64,000 nt of DNA from Actinospineispora eucalypti. GTDB taxonomy: Bacteria > Actinomycetota > Actinomycetes > Mycobacteriales > Pseudonocardiaceae. The notes below the pieces were generated by a model. That model had not been told where the DNA came from. It made no database searches and worked only from the letters and a program-made list of their open reading frames with translations. The stretch covers positions 3,241,863 to 3,305,862 of the forward strand of contig JACHMT010000001.1 in the NCBI GenBank assembly GCA_014208095.1, read 5' to 3'. Shown here one piece after another: positions 55,744 to 64,000 of this stretch. Positions within the stretch are counted from its first letter, which is position 1; every line of letters starts with the position of its first letter. Both the position numbers and the translations under genes were made by a program.

Positions 55744-56409
55744 GTGCTCGGCGAGCTGCTGTATGTGCAGCTGCTGGACCTGGCCTGCGGCGGATTGCTG
55801 TTGTGCGCGGTATTGGTGCTGTGGCGCCGCGAGCTCACGGTGATCATCCGGGTGTTTGCCGTGCAGGGCGCGGCGCTGGCCGCCCTGGTCGCGGTGCTGG
55901 CCGCCCACGAGGCGTCGGTGGAACTGGGGGTGGTGGCCCTCGGTGTGCTGGTGCTGCGGGCCGGTGTGCTGCCCTGGCTGCTGGCTCGTGCGCTGGGTGG
56001 GACGGGGGAGGCGCGGCGGGAGACCGATCCGCTGGTCAACGTCGCGGCCTCGCTGCTGGCCGCCGCCGTGCTCACCTTGCTGGCCTACGCGGTGTCCCAC
56101 CCGCTGGTGGCGTTGGCTCCCTCCCCGGCCACCCAGGCCATCCCGGTCGGCATCACCGTGATCCTGATCGGGTTCTTCGTGCTGGTCACCCGCCGTCGCG
56201 CGCTGTCGCAGCTGGTCGGGTTCCTGCTGATGGACAACGGCGTCACCGCGGTCGGGTTCCTCACCACCGCCAACGTCGGCCTCGCGGTGGAGCTGGGGGT
56301 GTCGCTGGACGTGCTGCTCGCGGTGCTGGTACTGCAGCTGCTCACCACCCGTATGCGCGAGGCATTCGGCGATACCGACCTGGACGAGCTGCGGGAGCTG
56401 CGCGACTGA
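55744..56409 (+). CDS. HyfE/HycP-type membrane subunit (Rv0085-like)
   Basis: 221 residues, GTG 13 bases after the previous stop with GAGGGGGCGG upstream. About six spans, ending in MREAFGDTDLDELRELRD. It has the size and the TRRRALSQLVGFLLMDNGVT segment of HyfE proteins, which correspond to a NuoK-like part of the membrane arm. Confidence 0.85.
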   Translation: MLGELLYVQLLDLACGGLLLCAVLVLWRRELTVIIRVFAVQGAALAALVAVLAAHEASVELGVVALGVLVLRAGVLPWLLARALGGTGEARRETDPLVNVAASLLAAAVLTLLAYAVSHPLVALAPSPATQAIPVGITVILIGFFVLVTRRRALSQLVGFLLMDNGVTAVGFLTTANVGLAVELGVSLDVLLAVLVLQLLTTRMREAFGDTDLDELRELRD

Positions 56410-58022
56410 TGAACACCCTCGTTCCGCTACTGATCTGGGCGCCGGTGCTGCTCCCGCTGCTCGGCGCGGCCGGCTACGCGCTGTGGGGCTGGCGCCCGTC
56501 CACCCGCTGGCTGGCCGCCAGCTGCTCGGCGTTGCTGCTGTGCGCCGCCGTCGCGCTCGCCGCCCTGGTGGCACGTACCGGCCCGCACACCGCGGCCGGC
56601 GGTGTGCTGCGGGTCGACGCGCTCTCGGCGTACATGCTGGTCGTGATCGGGACGATCGCGCTGCTCGCCACCGCCGCCACCCCCGCCTACCTCGCCGCCG
56701 AGATCACCGCCGAACGGGCCACCCCACGCGCCGCGGCCCTCCACAGCGTGCTGGTGGCGCTGTTCATCGCCGCGATGGCCGCCGCGCTGCTGGCCGCCGA
56801 CCTCGGGCTGCTGTGGGTCGCCGTCGAGGCCACCACAATCTGCACCGCGTTCCTGGTCGGCCAGCGCCGAACCCGCGCGGCGGTGGAGGCGGCCTGGAAG
56901 TACGTGGTGATCTGCTCCACCGGGATCGCACTGGCGCTGCTCGGTGCGTTCCTGCTCAACCACGCCGCCACCCACGCCGGCCGGCCGGGCCTAAACCTGC
57001 GGAACCTGAACGACATCGCCACCGGCCTAGATCCCGGGGTGACCCGCATCGCCATCGCGCTGCTGATCCTCGGGTTCGGCACCAAGGTCGGCCTGGCCCC
57101 GCTGCACGCCTGGCTACCCGACGCGCACTCCCAAGCCCCCGCCCCGGTGTCCGCGTTGATGTCCGGGGTGCTGTTGTCGGTCGCGTTCTACGCCATCCTG
57201 CGGGTCAAACACCTCGCCGACGCCGCCCTCGGCCCCGGCTTCGCCCGGACACTGCTGCTGGTGATGTCGCTGGCCACGCTCGCGGTCGCGGCCACGCTGC
57301 TGCTCGCGCAGCGCGACTACAAACGGATGCTGGCCTACTCCAGCATGGAACACATGGGCCTGCTCGCCCTCGCCGCCGCCGTCGGCACCCGCCTCGCGGT
57401 CGCCGCGCTACTGCTGCACATGCTCGGCCACGGCCTGGCGAAAGCGGTGCTGTTCGTCGGCTCGGGCCGGATCCTGCAGCTGACCGGCACCAGCCAGATC
57501 CACCAGGTGCGCGGCCTGGCCGCCCGCGACCCCGTGCTGGCCGGCTGTGTCGGCCTCGGTGTGCTCGCCCTGCTCGGCTTCCCTCCGTTCAGCCTGTTCG
57601 CCAGCGAGCTGGGCATGTTCCGCGCCGGGTTCGCCGCCGGCCCCGGCTGGCTGATCGCGGCGGCGCTGCTGCTGGTGCTGGTCGTCACCGCCGCCCTGCT
57701 CGCCCACTGCGCGCACATGCTGCTCGGCAACCCCGCACACCAGCCCACCAAAACAGCAGCCGACACACGAGACACCACGACGGGAGCCAACGACACCGGA
57801 GCCACCGTCATATCCGCCACCGCCACGTCGGCCAGCACCACGTCGGCCACCGGCGGCACCAGCGCGACCGCGGTCGCCGTGCCGCCGGGCGAACGCAGCC
57901 CGTCGGGCACCATTGCCGTCCTCGCTGCCGGCCTGATCGCGTGCGCCGTCCTCGGGATCACGACAGGAGCACTCCAACAGTTGCTTTACCAGGCCGCGGA
58001 CACGATCACGAGCACGCCATGA
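56409..58022 (+). CDS. HyfF/HycQ/NuoN-type antiporter-like subunit (Rv0086-like)
   Basis: 537 residues, start overlapping the previous stop. Antiporter core: GFGTKVGLAPLHAWLPDAHS, QAPAPVSALMSGVLLSVAFY, DYKRMLAYSSMEHMGLLALA and HMLGHGLAKAVLFVGSG. Between the last two spans (~residues 448-498) lies a low-complexity Thr/Ser/Ala stretch (TTTGANDTGATVISATATSA) not expected in this family. Confidence 0.88.
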   Translation: MNTLVPLLIWAPVLLPLLGAAGYALWGWRPSTRWLAASCSALLLCAAVALAALVARTGPHTAAGGVLRVDALSAYMLVVIGTIALLATAATPAYLAAEITAERATPRAAALHSVLVALFIAAMAAALLAADLGLLWVAVEATTICTAFLVGQRRTRAAVEAAWKYVVICSTGIALALLGAFLLNHAATHAGRPGLNLRNLNDIATGLDPGVTRIAIALLILGFGTKVGLAPLHAWLPDAHSQAPAPVSALMSGVLLSVAFYAILRVKHLADAALGPGFARTLLLVMSLATLAVAATLLLAQRDYKRMLAYSSMEHMGLLALAAAVGTRLAVAALLLHMLGHGLAKAVLFVGSGRILQLTGTSQIHQVRGLAARDPVLAGCVGLGVLALLGFPPFSLFASELGMFRAGFAAGPGWLIAAALLLVLVVTAALLAHCAHMLLGNPAHQPTKTAADTRDTTTGANDTGATVISATATSASTTSATGGTSATAVAVPPGERSPSGTIAVLAAGLIACAVLGITTGALQQLLYQAADTITSTP

Positions 58023-59551
58023 TTGCCGCCAACCACCAGCGAACCGTGCTGTCCCTGACGCCCGCGCAGCTCGCGGGACGGGCCGATGACCTGCTCACCC
58101 AGGGTTTCCGGGTCGCGTTGGTAGCCGGGCACGACGACCGCGACCACACCGGCACGGGCGGCGGAGGGTTGCGGGCGGTGTACCTGTTCACCGCGCCCCG
58201 GCCGGACCGGCGAGTTGAGCTGCATGTGCGACTCGACCCCAGCCGGCCCGAAGTGCCGAGCTTGGCCGCCTTGTCCTTCCCCGCCGGCCGATTCGAACGC
58301 GAGATGCGCGACCTGTTCGGGATCATCCCGGTCCAGCACCCGCTGCCACGCCGGTTGGTGCGGCATTTCCACTGGCCCACGGGCTGGTACCCGATGCTCG
58401 CCGACGCCGGCCCGCCACCGGTGTTCGGCGAGCCCGACGGGCCCTACCCGTTCCGCACGGTGGAAGGCCCCGGGGTCTACGAGATCCCGGTCGGCCCGGT
58501 ACACGCGGGAATGATCGGACCGGGCCACTTCCGGTTCTCCGTGGTCGGCGAAACGATCCTGAACCTCAAAGCCCGGTTGTGGTTCACCCACCGCGGCGTG
58601 GAAAAGCTGTTCCAACACCGCCATCCCCGGGACGCGGTCGAACTCGCCGAACGAATCAGCGGCGACACCACCGTCGGGCACACCTGGGCGTTCTGCCAGG
58701 CGGTCGAGGAAGCCCTCGGACTGCACCTACCACCCGACACGGCCCGGCTGCGCGGTGTCCTGCTCGAACTCGAACGAATCTACAACCATGTCACCGATCT
58801 CGGAGCGCTGTGCAACGACGTCGGCCACGGCATCCTCAACACCCACGCCCAACGCATTCGTGAACAACTCCTGCGCATCAACGACCAGGTCACCGGGCAC
58901 CGGCTCCTGCGCGGCGCGATCCACCCCGGCACCGCCCACCTCGCCGCGCTCCCCGACCCCACGACGTTGGCCGGCATCGGCAGCGACATCGCCGAAATCG
59001 TGAACCTCGCCCTGGACCACAGTGTCGTCCTGGACCGATTCACCGGCACCGCGGTCCTGACCCGCACACAGGCCACGGACCTCGGCACCCTCGGCTACGT
59101 CGCCCGAGCAAGCGGCCTCGTCACCGACGCCCGCCACGACCACCCCGCCCTACCCGACCCGTGGACACGCACCCGACACACCCACACCCGCGGTGACGTG
59201 CTGGCCCGCTTCGTGGTCCGCGCCGAGGAAATCAGCGCATCTCTCGCCCTGATCACCTCACTGGTCGAGGTACTGGACGGACGCCTCACCGCCACTGCCC
59301 CGGCGCGCCCCGCCGACAACCCGCCCGATCGGGGACCGCGTTCCGGTGTGGGGATCGTGGAGGGCTGGCGCGGCGCCGTCACCCACCGCGTCGAACTCGC
59401 CCCCGACGGCAGGTTGACCCGCGTGAAGATCGTCGACCCCAGCTTCTTCAACTGGCCCGCGCTGCCCGTCGCGCTCTCCGACACGATCGTCCCCGACTTC
59501 CCCCTCACCAACAAAAGCTTCAACCTCTCCTACCCCGGCAACGACCTCTAA
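58019..59551 (+). CDS. HycE/NuoCD-like large subunit lacking Ni-Fe ligands (Rv0087-like)
   Basis: 510 residues, overlapping hycQ-like by four bases. Residues ~1-130 are a NuoC-like domain (EREMRDLFGIIPVQHPLP); the rest is NuoD/large-subunit-like (HRGVEKLFQHRHPRDAVELA, ELERIYNHVTDLGALCNDVG). At the place of the first CxxC the protein reads ERISGDTTVGHTWAF. At the second (DPCxxC) it reads DPSFFNWPAL. All four Ni-Fe cysteines are therefore absent, so it cannot bind a hydrogenase centre. A quinone- or unknown-donor-linked proton pump is the likelier role. Confidence 0.87.
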   Translation: MIAANHQRTVLSLTPAQLAGRADDLLTQGFRVALVAGHDDRDHTGTGGGGLRAVYLFTAPRPDRRVELHVRLDPSRPEVPSLAALSFPAGRFEREMRDLFGIIPVQHPLPRRLVRHFHWPTGWYPMLADAGPPPVFGEPDGPYPFRTVEGPGVYEIPVGPVHAGMIGPGHFRFSVVGETILNLKARLWFTHRGVEKLFQHRHPRDAVELAERISGDTTVGHTWAFCQAVEEALGLHLPPDTARLRGVLLELERIYNHVTDLGALCNDVGHGILNTHAQRIREQLLRINDQVTGHRLLRGAIHPGTAHLAALPDPTTLAGIGSDIAEIVNLALDHSVVLDRFTGTAVLTRTQATDLGTLGYVARASGLVTDARHDHPALPDPWTRTRHTHTRGDVLARFVVRAEEISASLALITSLVEVLDGRLTATAPARPADNPPDRGPRSGVGIVEGWRGAVTHRVELAPDGRLTRVKIVDPSFFNWPALPVALSDTIVPDFPLTNKSFNLSYPGNDL

Positions 59552-59610
59552 CCGTGAGCTCACCGCGAGCACCGGCCCTCGCTGGCCCGACATAGTGGAC
59601 TATGGCACCT

Positions 59611-59650
59611 TGCACGATCCAGCACTTGCAAGATTCGTTAAATGCGAAGA
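59611..59650 (+). repeat. Conserved 40-bp leader, copy 3
   Basis: TGCACGATCCAGCACTTGCA, then AGATTCGTTAAATGCGAAGA. It contains a TTCG-N7-CGAA inverted repeat and stands 52 bases before the third small-protein gene. Confidence 0.8.
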
Positions 59651-59702
59651 CGATTGATCTCCCGCAGCGTGACGCGCGCGGGGGCGGAAGAGAAGTGAGG
59701 CG

Positions 59703-59915
59703 ATGAGCCAGTTCCAGGCGGTCCTGCGGGACCGGGTCGAGGAGGCCGTGCGCGAGATGTGCGCGGCCCGTGAGGGCGGAAACGACGGACGGGCCGAGTT
59801 CTACGTGGCCCGGTTGGCGGAGCTTTTCGAGCTGGCCGCCCGCCACGGCGTCGACACACAGGGCTGGGTCGAGGACCCCGCCGTCGCGGCGCTGGTCACG
59901 TCCACCCGCCATTGA
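59703..59915 (+). CDS. Small cassette protein, copy 3 (intact)
   Basis: 70 residues, ATG after GTGAGG. MSQFQAVLRDRVEEAVREMC, then NDGRAEFYVARLAELFELAA and RHGVDTQGWVEDPAVAALV; clearly the same family as the copies at 48252 and 45671. It follows the complex-I-like operon by 150 bases and precedes a Rossmann-like paralogue. Confidence 0.72.
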   Translation: MSQFQAVLRDRVEEAVREMCAAREGGNDGRAEFYVARLAELFELAARHGVDTQGWVEDPAVAALVTSTRH

Positions 59916-60030
59916 CTGGGCGGCATCGACGGGCAGGAGTGCGGTTGGTGAACACAGAGCGTGTCACGGCCTTGACAGGCCCGGCCCGGTCAGCGTCACG
60001 ACGCTGGCCGGCCGGTGGGGACCGGTCGCG

Positions 60031-60897
60031 GTGAGCACGCCCACACCACCCGCGCGGACCATTGCCGTGATCAGGGAGCGCGGTGGCGAGCACACGCGGC
60101 GGGCCGCCGCGTCCGCCGTGACGGTGGGCGACGGAGCGTTTGGCCGTTACGGCACGGCGATCGAGCACTTCACGGGGATCGTGACCCGGGAGGTCCTGTG
60201 CGATCCGGTCCGCGACAGCGCGGGTCTTGTCGGCCAACTGCTGGCCTTGTGCGAGCGCTCACCGGAGATCGCGGTCCTCGTGCTCGCTCACTGCGCGCCG
60301 GAGCGGGCGCCGGCGATGCGCATGATCGCCGATGTGCCTGTGGTGCCGGTCTCAGACGTTGTCGCGGTCGGTCTGGCCGCGGCGACCGTGACCGCGTTGA
60401 ACCGGTCCGGGCGGGCGCCCGCGCACAGCAGAGTGGTCATCGCCGGCGCCAGCGCGATGCCGGCGTTGTGCCCACTGCTGATCGGCGTGGGGGTTGGGGA
60501 TATCACCAGCTGGAACCTCGAGGACGCCACCACCTGTTCGCTGATGAGCATCGCCGCGCATGCCGATGTGGTGATCAACCTGCTGGCCAGGGCGCCCGGG
60601 CTGTCGTCGGTGTGTGCGGCGCACAGCGACCCGGTGGTGCTCACACCCGAGCCGCTGGACCCGCTGAGTGTGCTGCCGGGGTTGACCCGTGCCCTGGTCG
60701 AGATGCCGGCCACCGATCACACCGTGTACCGGGATCGCTACGACGAGGTGCTGCTGGCGTGCGTGTTCGCGTTGGTGATGGCCGCCCCACCAGGCCGGCC
60801 CCGCCCGCCCGGACCCAGCGGCGCGTTGGCCGCCCGGATCGCGGACGCCGCGACCCGGGCACTTCACCCCACCCCGCCGACCATCCCGCGGCCGTGA
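60031..60897 (+). CDS. Rossmann-like (malic-enzyme-like) protein, paralogue 2
   Basis: GTG start, 288 residues. Shared features with the proteins at 47057 and 62933 are SRVVIAGASAMPALCPLLIG followed by HADVVINLLARAPG, and the late LPGLTRALVE. The N-terminus differs (IAVIRERGGEHTRRAAASAV) and has a long FGRYGTAIEHFTGIVTREVL insertion. Function unknown. It lies directly before PEP carboxykinase, so a role in C4-acid metabolism is possible but unproven. Confidence 0.62.
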   Translation: MSTPTPPARTIAVIRERGGEHTRRAAASAVTVGDGAFGRYGTAIEHFTGIVTREVLCDPVRDSAGLVGQLLALCERSPEIAVLVLAHCAPERAPAMRMIADVPVVPVSDVVAVGLAAATVTALNRSGRAPAHSRVVIAGASAMPALCPLLIGVGVGDITSWNLEDATTCSLMSIAAHADVVINLLARAPGLSSVCAAHSDPVVLTPEPLDPLSVLPGLTRALVEMPATDHTVYRDRYDEVLLACVFALVMAAPPGRPRPPGPSGALAARIADAATRALHPTPPTIPRP

Positions 60898-61012
60898 TCA
60901 TCGGCCGCACGGCGACCCCGGCTGCACCCACTACCGCCGTCACACACGCCGCCGCCCTACACGCGGCCGTCACCCGTAACGCCGTCACCACGCTTCACGA
61001 GGAGAACGTGAT

Positions 61013-62869
61013 ATGACCGCCAGCCCGACCCGAGCCGCCGCGCGCCCCGGTCTGGAACACCCGCCGACCGAACACCGAGAACTTCTCGACTGGGTCAGCG
61101 AGGTGGCCGAGCTGACCACCCCGGACCGGGTCGTGTGGTGTGAGGGGTCGGATGACGAGTGGCGCCGGCTGACCACCGAGCTGGTCAGCGCGGGCACTCT
61201 GGTCCGGCTGGCCAAGAAGCCGAACTCGTTCTACGCCGCCTCCGACCCGAGCGACGTGGCCAGGGTGGAGGACCGCACCTACATCTGCTCGAAGGAAGAG
61301 GCGGACGCCGGGCCCACCAACAACTGGATGGACCCGGTGGACATGAAGGTCATCATGACCGAGTACTACCGGGGTTCGATGGCCGGCCGCACCATGTACG
61401 TCATCCCGTTCTGCATGGGCCCGCTGGACGCCGAGGAGCCCAAGCTGGGGGTGGAGATCACCGACTCGGCGTATGTGGTGCTGTCCATGCGGATCATGAC
61501 CCGGATGGGCACCAAGGCGCTGGAGCGGTTCACCACGCCGGACGGTGGCGAGCGGGAGTTCGTGAAGGCGCTGCACTCGGTCGGCGCGCCGCTGAAGGCG
61601 GGCGAGACCGATGTGCCGTGGCCGTGCAACCCCACCAAGTACATCAGCCACTTCCCGGAGGAGCGCACGATCTGGAGCTACGGCTCCGGCTACGGCGGGA
61701 ACTCGCTGCTGGGGAAGAAGTGCTACGCGCTGCGCATCGCCTCGGCCATGGCCCGCGATGAGGGTTGGCTGGCCGAGCACATGCTGATCCTCAAGCTGAC
61801 CAGCCCGGAGAAGAAGGTCTACTACGTCGCGGCGGCGTTCCCCAGCGCGTGCGGCAAGACCAACCTGGCCATGCTGCAGCCCACGATTCCCGGGTGGACC
61901 GCCGAGACCCTGGGCGACGACATCGCCTGGATGCGGTTCGGCCCGGACGGGCGGCTGTACGCGGTGAACCCGGAGTTCGGCTTCTTCGGCGTCGCGCCGG
62001 GCACCGGGGAGACCACCAACCCGGTGGCCATGCGCACGGTCGAGCGGGGCAACTCGGTGTTCACCAACGTGGCGCTGACCGACGACGGCGACGTGTGGTG
62101 GGAGGGCATGACGCCCGAGGCGCCCGCGCACCTGACCGACTGGAAGGGCCGTGACTGGTCGCCGGGCTCGGACGAACCGGCGGCGCACCCGAACTCCCGG
62201 TTCTGCACGCCCATCGACCAGTGCCCGATCGTCGCGCCGGAGTGGCAGGACCCGGCCGGGGTGCCGATCTCGGCGATCCTGTTCGGCGGGCGGCGGGCGA
62301 ACACCGTGCCGCTGGTCACCGAGTCCCGGGACTGGCAGCACGGCGTGTTCCTCGGCGCGACCCTGTCGTCGGAGACGACCGCGGCGGCCACCGGCAAGGT
62401 CGGCGTGGTGCGCCGCGACCCGATGGCCATGCTGCCCTTCCTCGGCTACCACGCCGGCGACTACCTGAGCCACTGGCTGGACCTGGGCAAGAACGCCGAC
62501 GCGGCCAAGCTGCCCAGGATCTTCCACGTGAACTGGTTCCGCCGCGGCACCGACCGGCGCTTCCTGTGGCCCGGTTTCCGGGAGAACTCCCGCGTGCTGA
62601 AGTGGATCACCGAGCGGATCGAGGGCACCGGCAGCGCCACCGAGACCCCGGTCGGCTTCGTGCCCGCCGCCGCCGACCTGGACCTGGCGGGACTTCAGGT
62701 CGAGTTGGCCGACATCACTGAAGCACTCACCGTCGGAACCGACGAATGGCGTCAGGAGCTACGCCTGATCGAGCAGTGGTTCGACAAGATCGGCAACCGG
62801 CTGCCCGAGGCGATGCGGCACGAACTGTATGTGCTGCGCCAACACCTCGGCGAAGCCTCGGCGCGCTAA
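61013..62869 (+). CDS. pckG: Phosphoenolpyruvate carboxykinase (GTP)
   Basis: 618 residues, ATG after GAGGAGAACG. GTP-type PEPCK hallmarks: the kinase P-loop [13 protein letters not shown] (~residues 277-290), the metal-binding [29 protein letters not shown] and [20 protein letters not shown] with FGGRRA. It converts oxaloacetate to PEP and back, the first step of gluconeogenesis. Length and motifs are complete. Confidence 0.96.
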   Translation: MTASPTRAAARPGLEHPPTEHRELLDWVSEVAELTTPDRVVWCEGSDDEWRRLTTELVSAGTLVRLAKKPNSFYAASDPSDVARVEDRTYICSKEEADAGPTNNWMDPVDMKVIMTEYYRGSMAGRTMYVIPFCMGPLDAEEPKLGVEITDSAYVVLSMRIMTRMGTKALERFTTPDGGEREFVKALHSVGAPLKAGETDVPWPCNPTKYISHFPEERTIWSYGSGYGGNSLLGKKCYALRIASAMARDEGWLAEHMLILKLTSPEKKVYYVAAAFPSACGKTNLAMLQPTIPGWTAETLGDDIAWMRFGPDGRLYAVNPEFGFFGVAPGTGETTNPVAMRTVERGNSVFTNVALTDDGDVWWEGMTPEAPAHLTDWKGRDWSPGSDEPAAHPNSRFCTPIDQCPIVAPEWQDPAGVPISAILFGGRRANTVPLVTESRDWQHGVFLGATLSSETTAAATGKVGVVRRDPMAMLPFLGYHAGDYLSHWLDLGKNADAAKLPRIFHVNWFRRGTDRRFLWPGFRENSRVLKWITERIEGTGSATETPVGFVPAAADLDLAGLQVELADITEALTVGTDEWRQELRLIEQWFDKIGNRLPEAMRHELYVLRQHLGEASAR

Positions 62870-62932
62870 CCCGTCGGTGCTCACACGGCTGACGAGGCTG
62901 TGCGCGAAGCTCAACCGCGGTGGTGGCTGAGA

Positions 62933-63889
62933 GTGGCACAGGACAATGGCTGGGCGTCGTGGGGACAACCGGTGTCCCTAGGGGCCATGCCCGCCCGGCC
63001 CGCGTCCGGGTGGACGCTCGCCGTGGCGACCGACACCACCGCACCCGCCCCACGCGGCACCCGCAGTGGATCGGGGCTGGAGGACGACGCCGCGCTCCTC
63101 GCCGCCGTGTCCGGACTGGTGGTGACCCCGCTCACGCTCACCACGCGCGCTCCTGCGGACCTCGCCGCGCGACTGCACGCACTCCCACTCCAGGTCGGTG
63201 CGATCTTCCTGACCCGGACGGAGCGGGCGTGGGCACACGAGACCCAGCACCTGCTGCGCGATCACGGTGCCCGGCCGCTGATCACCGACGACGACGCGAC
63301 GGCCATCACTCTCACCGCCACCGCGCTGACTTACCTGGCCCGGCTACACCGCTCCCTCGGCCAAGCCAGGACGGTGGTCGTCGGCGCGGAGACCATGCCG
63401 ATCATGTGCGCCCTGCTGCTCGCGTCAGGGAACAATCACGTAAGCGTGTGGCATCCACATGAGGCGACCAGCGCACTGGAGCGAGCCTGCCGTCACGCGG
63501 ACCTCGTGATCAACCTACTCGCGGCACAACTTGCGGTCCGGCGGGTGGCGATGGACCGCCCCGCCGGTTCGGTGATCGAGATCGGCGGCGATCACGAACA
63601 CCTGCTTGCGCTCCCCGGGCTGTCTCGCGCCGTCGCCGGCGCACCCGGCGCACCGGTCGACCTCGAGGCCTACCACGCGTGCGTGCACGGTCTGGTCACC
63701 GTCACCCCACCGGGCTGGTCACTTACTGCGCCGCCGTGGTCTGGCGCGTCCCCGCGTCATTCGTGCGCGTCTACGAGGAACCCGCCCTGGCGCGCCGGTT
63801 CGGCGCCGAGTACGGCACATGCCGGCGCAAACGTGCGGGCTTGGATACCGCGAGCACACCCGTGGACACCCGCACGGAGTCAGGATTGA
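62933..63889 (+). CDS. Rossmann-like protein, paralogue 3, with displaced C-terminus
   Basis: From the GTG at 62933 the protein shares NGWASWGQPVSLGAMPARPA, RTVVVGAETMPIMCALLLAS, HADLVINLLAAQLAVRRVAM and LPGLSRAVAGAPGAPVDLEA with the paralogue at 47057. Homology stops at TPPGWSLTA (~63725). The last ~55 residues read out of frame over a different gene's remnant, so the true C-terminus seems to have been replaced. It may still fold, but it is probably a damaged copy. Confidence 0.6.
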   Translation: MAQDNGWASWGQPVSLGAMPARPASGWTLAVATDTTAPAPRGTRSGSGLEDDAALLAAVSGLVVTPLTLTTRAPADLAARLHALPLQVGAIFLTRTERAWAHETQHLLRDHGARPLITDDDATAITLTATALTYLARLHRSLGQARTVVVGAETMPIMCALLLASGNNHVSVWHPHEATSALERACRHADLVINLLAAQLAVRRVAMDRPAGSVIEIGGDHEHLLALPGLSRAVAGAPGAPVDLEAYHACVHGLVTVTPPGWSLTAPPWSGASPRHSCASTRNPPWRAGSAPSTAHAGANVRAWIPRAHPWTPARSQD

Positions 63890-63894
63890 AGTAG
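63715..63894 (+). pseudogene. Isoprenylcysteine carboxyl methyltransferase-like C-terminal fragment
   Basis: In the frame next to paralogue 3, AAVVWRVPASFVRVYEEPAL followed by ARRFGAEYGTCRR is the C-terminal signature of ICMT/YeeP-like membrane methyltransferases (EExxLxxxFGxxYxxYR). Upstream spans are missing. It marks a recombination junction near 63720. Confidence 0.5.
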
Positions 63895-64000
63895 GTCGTG
63901 CAGTGCGTCGGCGGTCGCTGTGACGTCCTCGGTGTCGGTGAAGTGGCCCACGGTGGGCAGCCGAACGACCCGGCCGTGGGGCAGCAGGTCGGGTACCGCG
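63880..64000 (-). CDS. Alpha/beta hydrolase, second copy, partial at window edge
   Basis: The minus strand encodes VVRLPTVGHFTDTEDVTATA and ALHDLLQS-stop, nearly the same as the C-terminus of the hydrolase at 13447-14367 (VVRLPAVGHFADTEDVTATA). The rest of the gene lies beyond the window. Confidence 0.7.
   Translation of the reverse strand, partial: AVPDLLPHGRVVRLPTVGHFTDTEDVTATADALHDLLQS

Noticed and set aside
52208..59551. Calling the operon a formate hydrogenlyase or [NiFe] hydrogenase
   Set aside because: The large subunit lacks the four Ni-Fe cysteines, and no formate dehydrogenase or hydrogenase maturation genes are nearby.

Overview
The window is high-GC DNA from an actinomycete. The evidence is a complete yrbE/mce lipid-import operon, two F420-type luciferase-like monooxygenases, a GTP-dependent PEP carboxykinase, a DUF5313 protein, an AcnR-like TetR regulator and frequent GTG starts with 1 to 8 bp gene overlaps. 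The mix suits Pseudonocardiaceae or a neighbouring mycolate-type lineage; the genus is inferred and was not tested.

Left part (1 to 18.6 kb) is a mosaic accessory region. It holds a PPOX-type flavin protein, a secreted esterase, a small possible ribbon-helix-helix protein, a SRPBCC protein, a Nudix-like protein, a frameshifted insertion sequence with 19-bp terminal repeats (6896-8070), a two-gene AAA ATPase plus subtilisin pair resembling the IetAS anti-phage/plasmid-stability system (8121-11493), and a TetR / alpha-beta hydrolase / DUF2855 module. From 14.4 to 18.1 kb lies a gene graveyard with pieces of a maleylpyruvate-isomerase-like gene, a P450, a thiolase, a tyrosine recombinase and possibly an IS110 transposase. 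One intact F420 oxidoreductase sits among them.

Middle part (18.6 to 45.0 kb) is a coherent catabolic and uptake island. Two paralogous multi-spanning membrane proteins mark its ends. Between them are a citryl-CoA-lyase-like protein, enoyl-CoA hydratase, acyl-CoA ligase, 2-oxoacid dehydrogenase E1 alpha and beta, a free lipoyl domain, an F420 oxidoreductase, SDR, P450, Rieske oxygenase, FAD oxidoreductase, ferredoxin, TetR regulator, two YrbE permeases, six Mce proteins and an MMPL transporter. Every transcription unit here carries the same 19-bp inverted repeat (AGCGAC-N5-GTCGCT, eight copies found by eye) just upstream. I infer one TetR-controlled regulon that imports a hydrophobic compound, oxygenates it and degrades it as CoA thioesters. 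The substrate is unknown.

Right part (45 to 64 kb) looks like a hypoxia/energy-conservation region. It has a CBS-BON protein divergent from an ArsR regulator across a near-perfect palindrome, then a six-gene complex-I/group-4-hydrogenase-like operon in the same order as the Mycobacterium tuberculosis Rv0081-Rv0087 locus. The large subunit lacks all four Ni-Fe cysteines, so it is unlikely to be a hydrogenase. Around it are three copies of a cassette (40-bp conserved leader plus a gene for a ~70-residue protein), three paralogous Rossmann-like proteins, one DosR-like box, an AcnR-like regulator and PEP carboxykinase. The window ends inside a second copy of the alpha/beta hydrolase found at 13.4 kb.

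Several genes are broken by single-base shifts (transposase, thiolase, PhoU-like gene, first small-protein cassette). Some may be real decay and some could be assembly errors.
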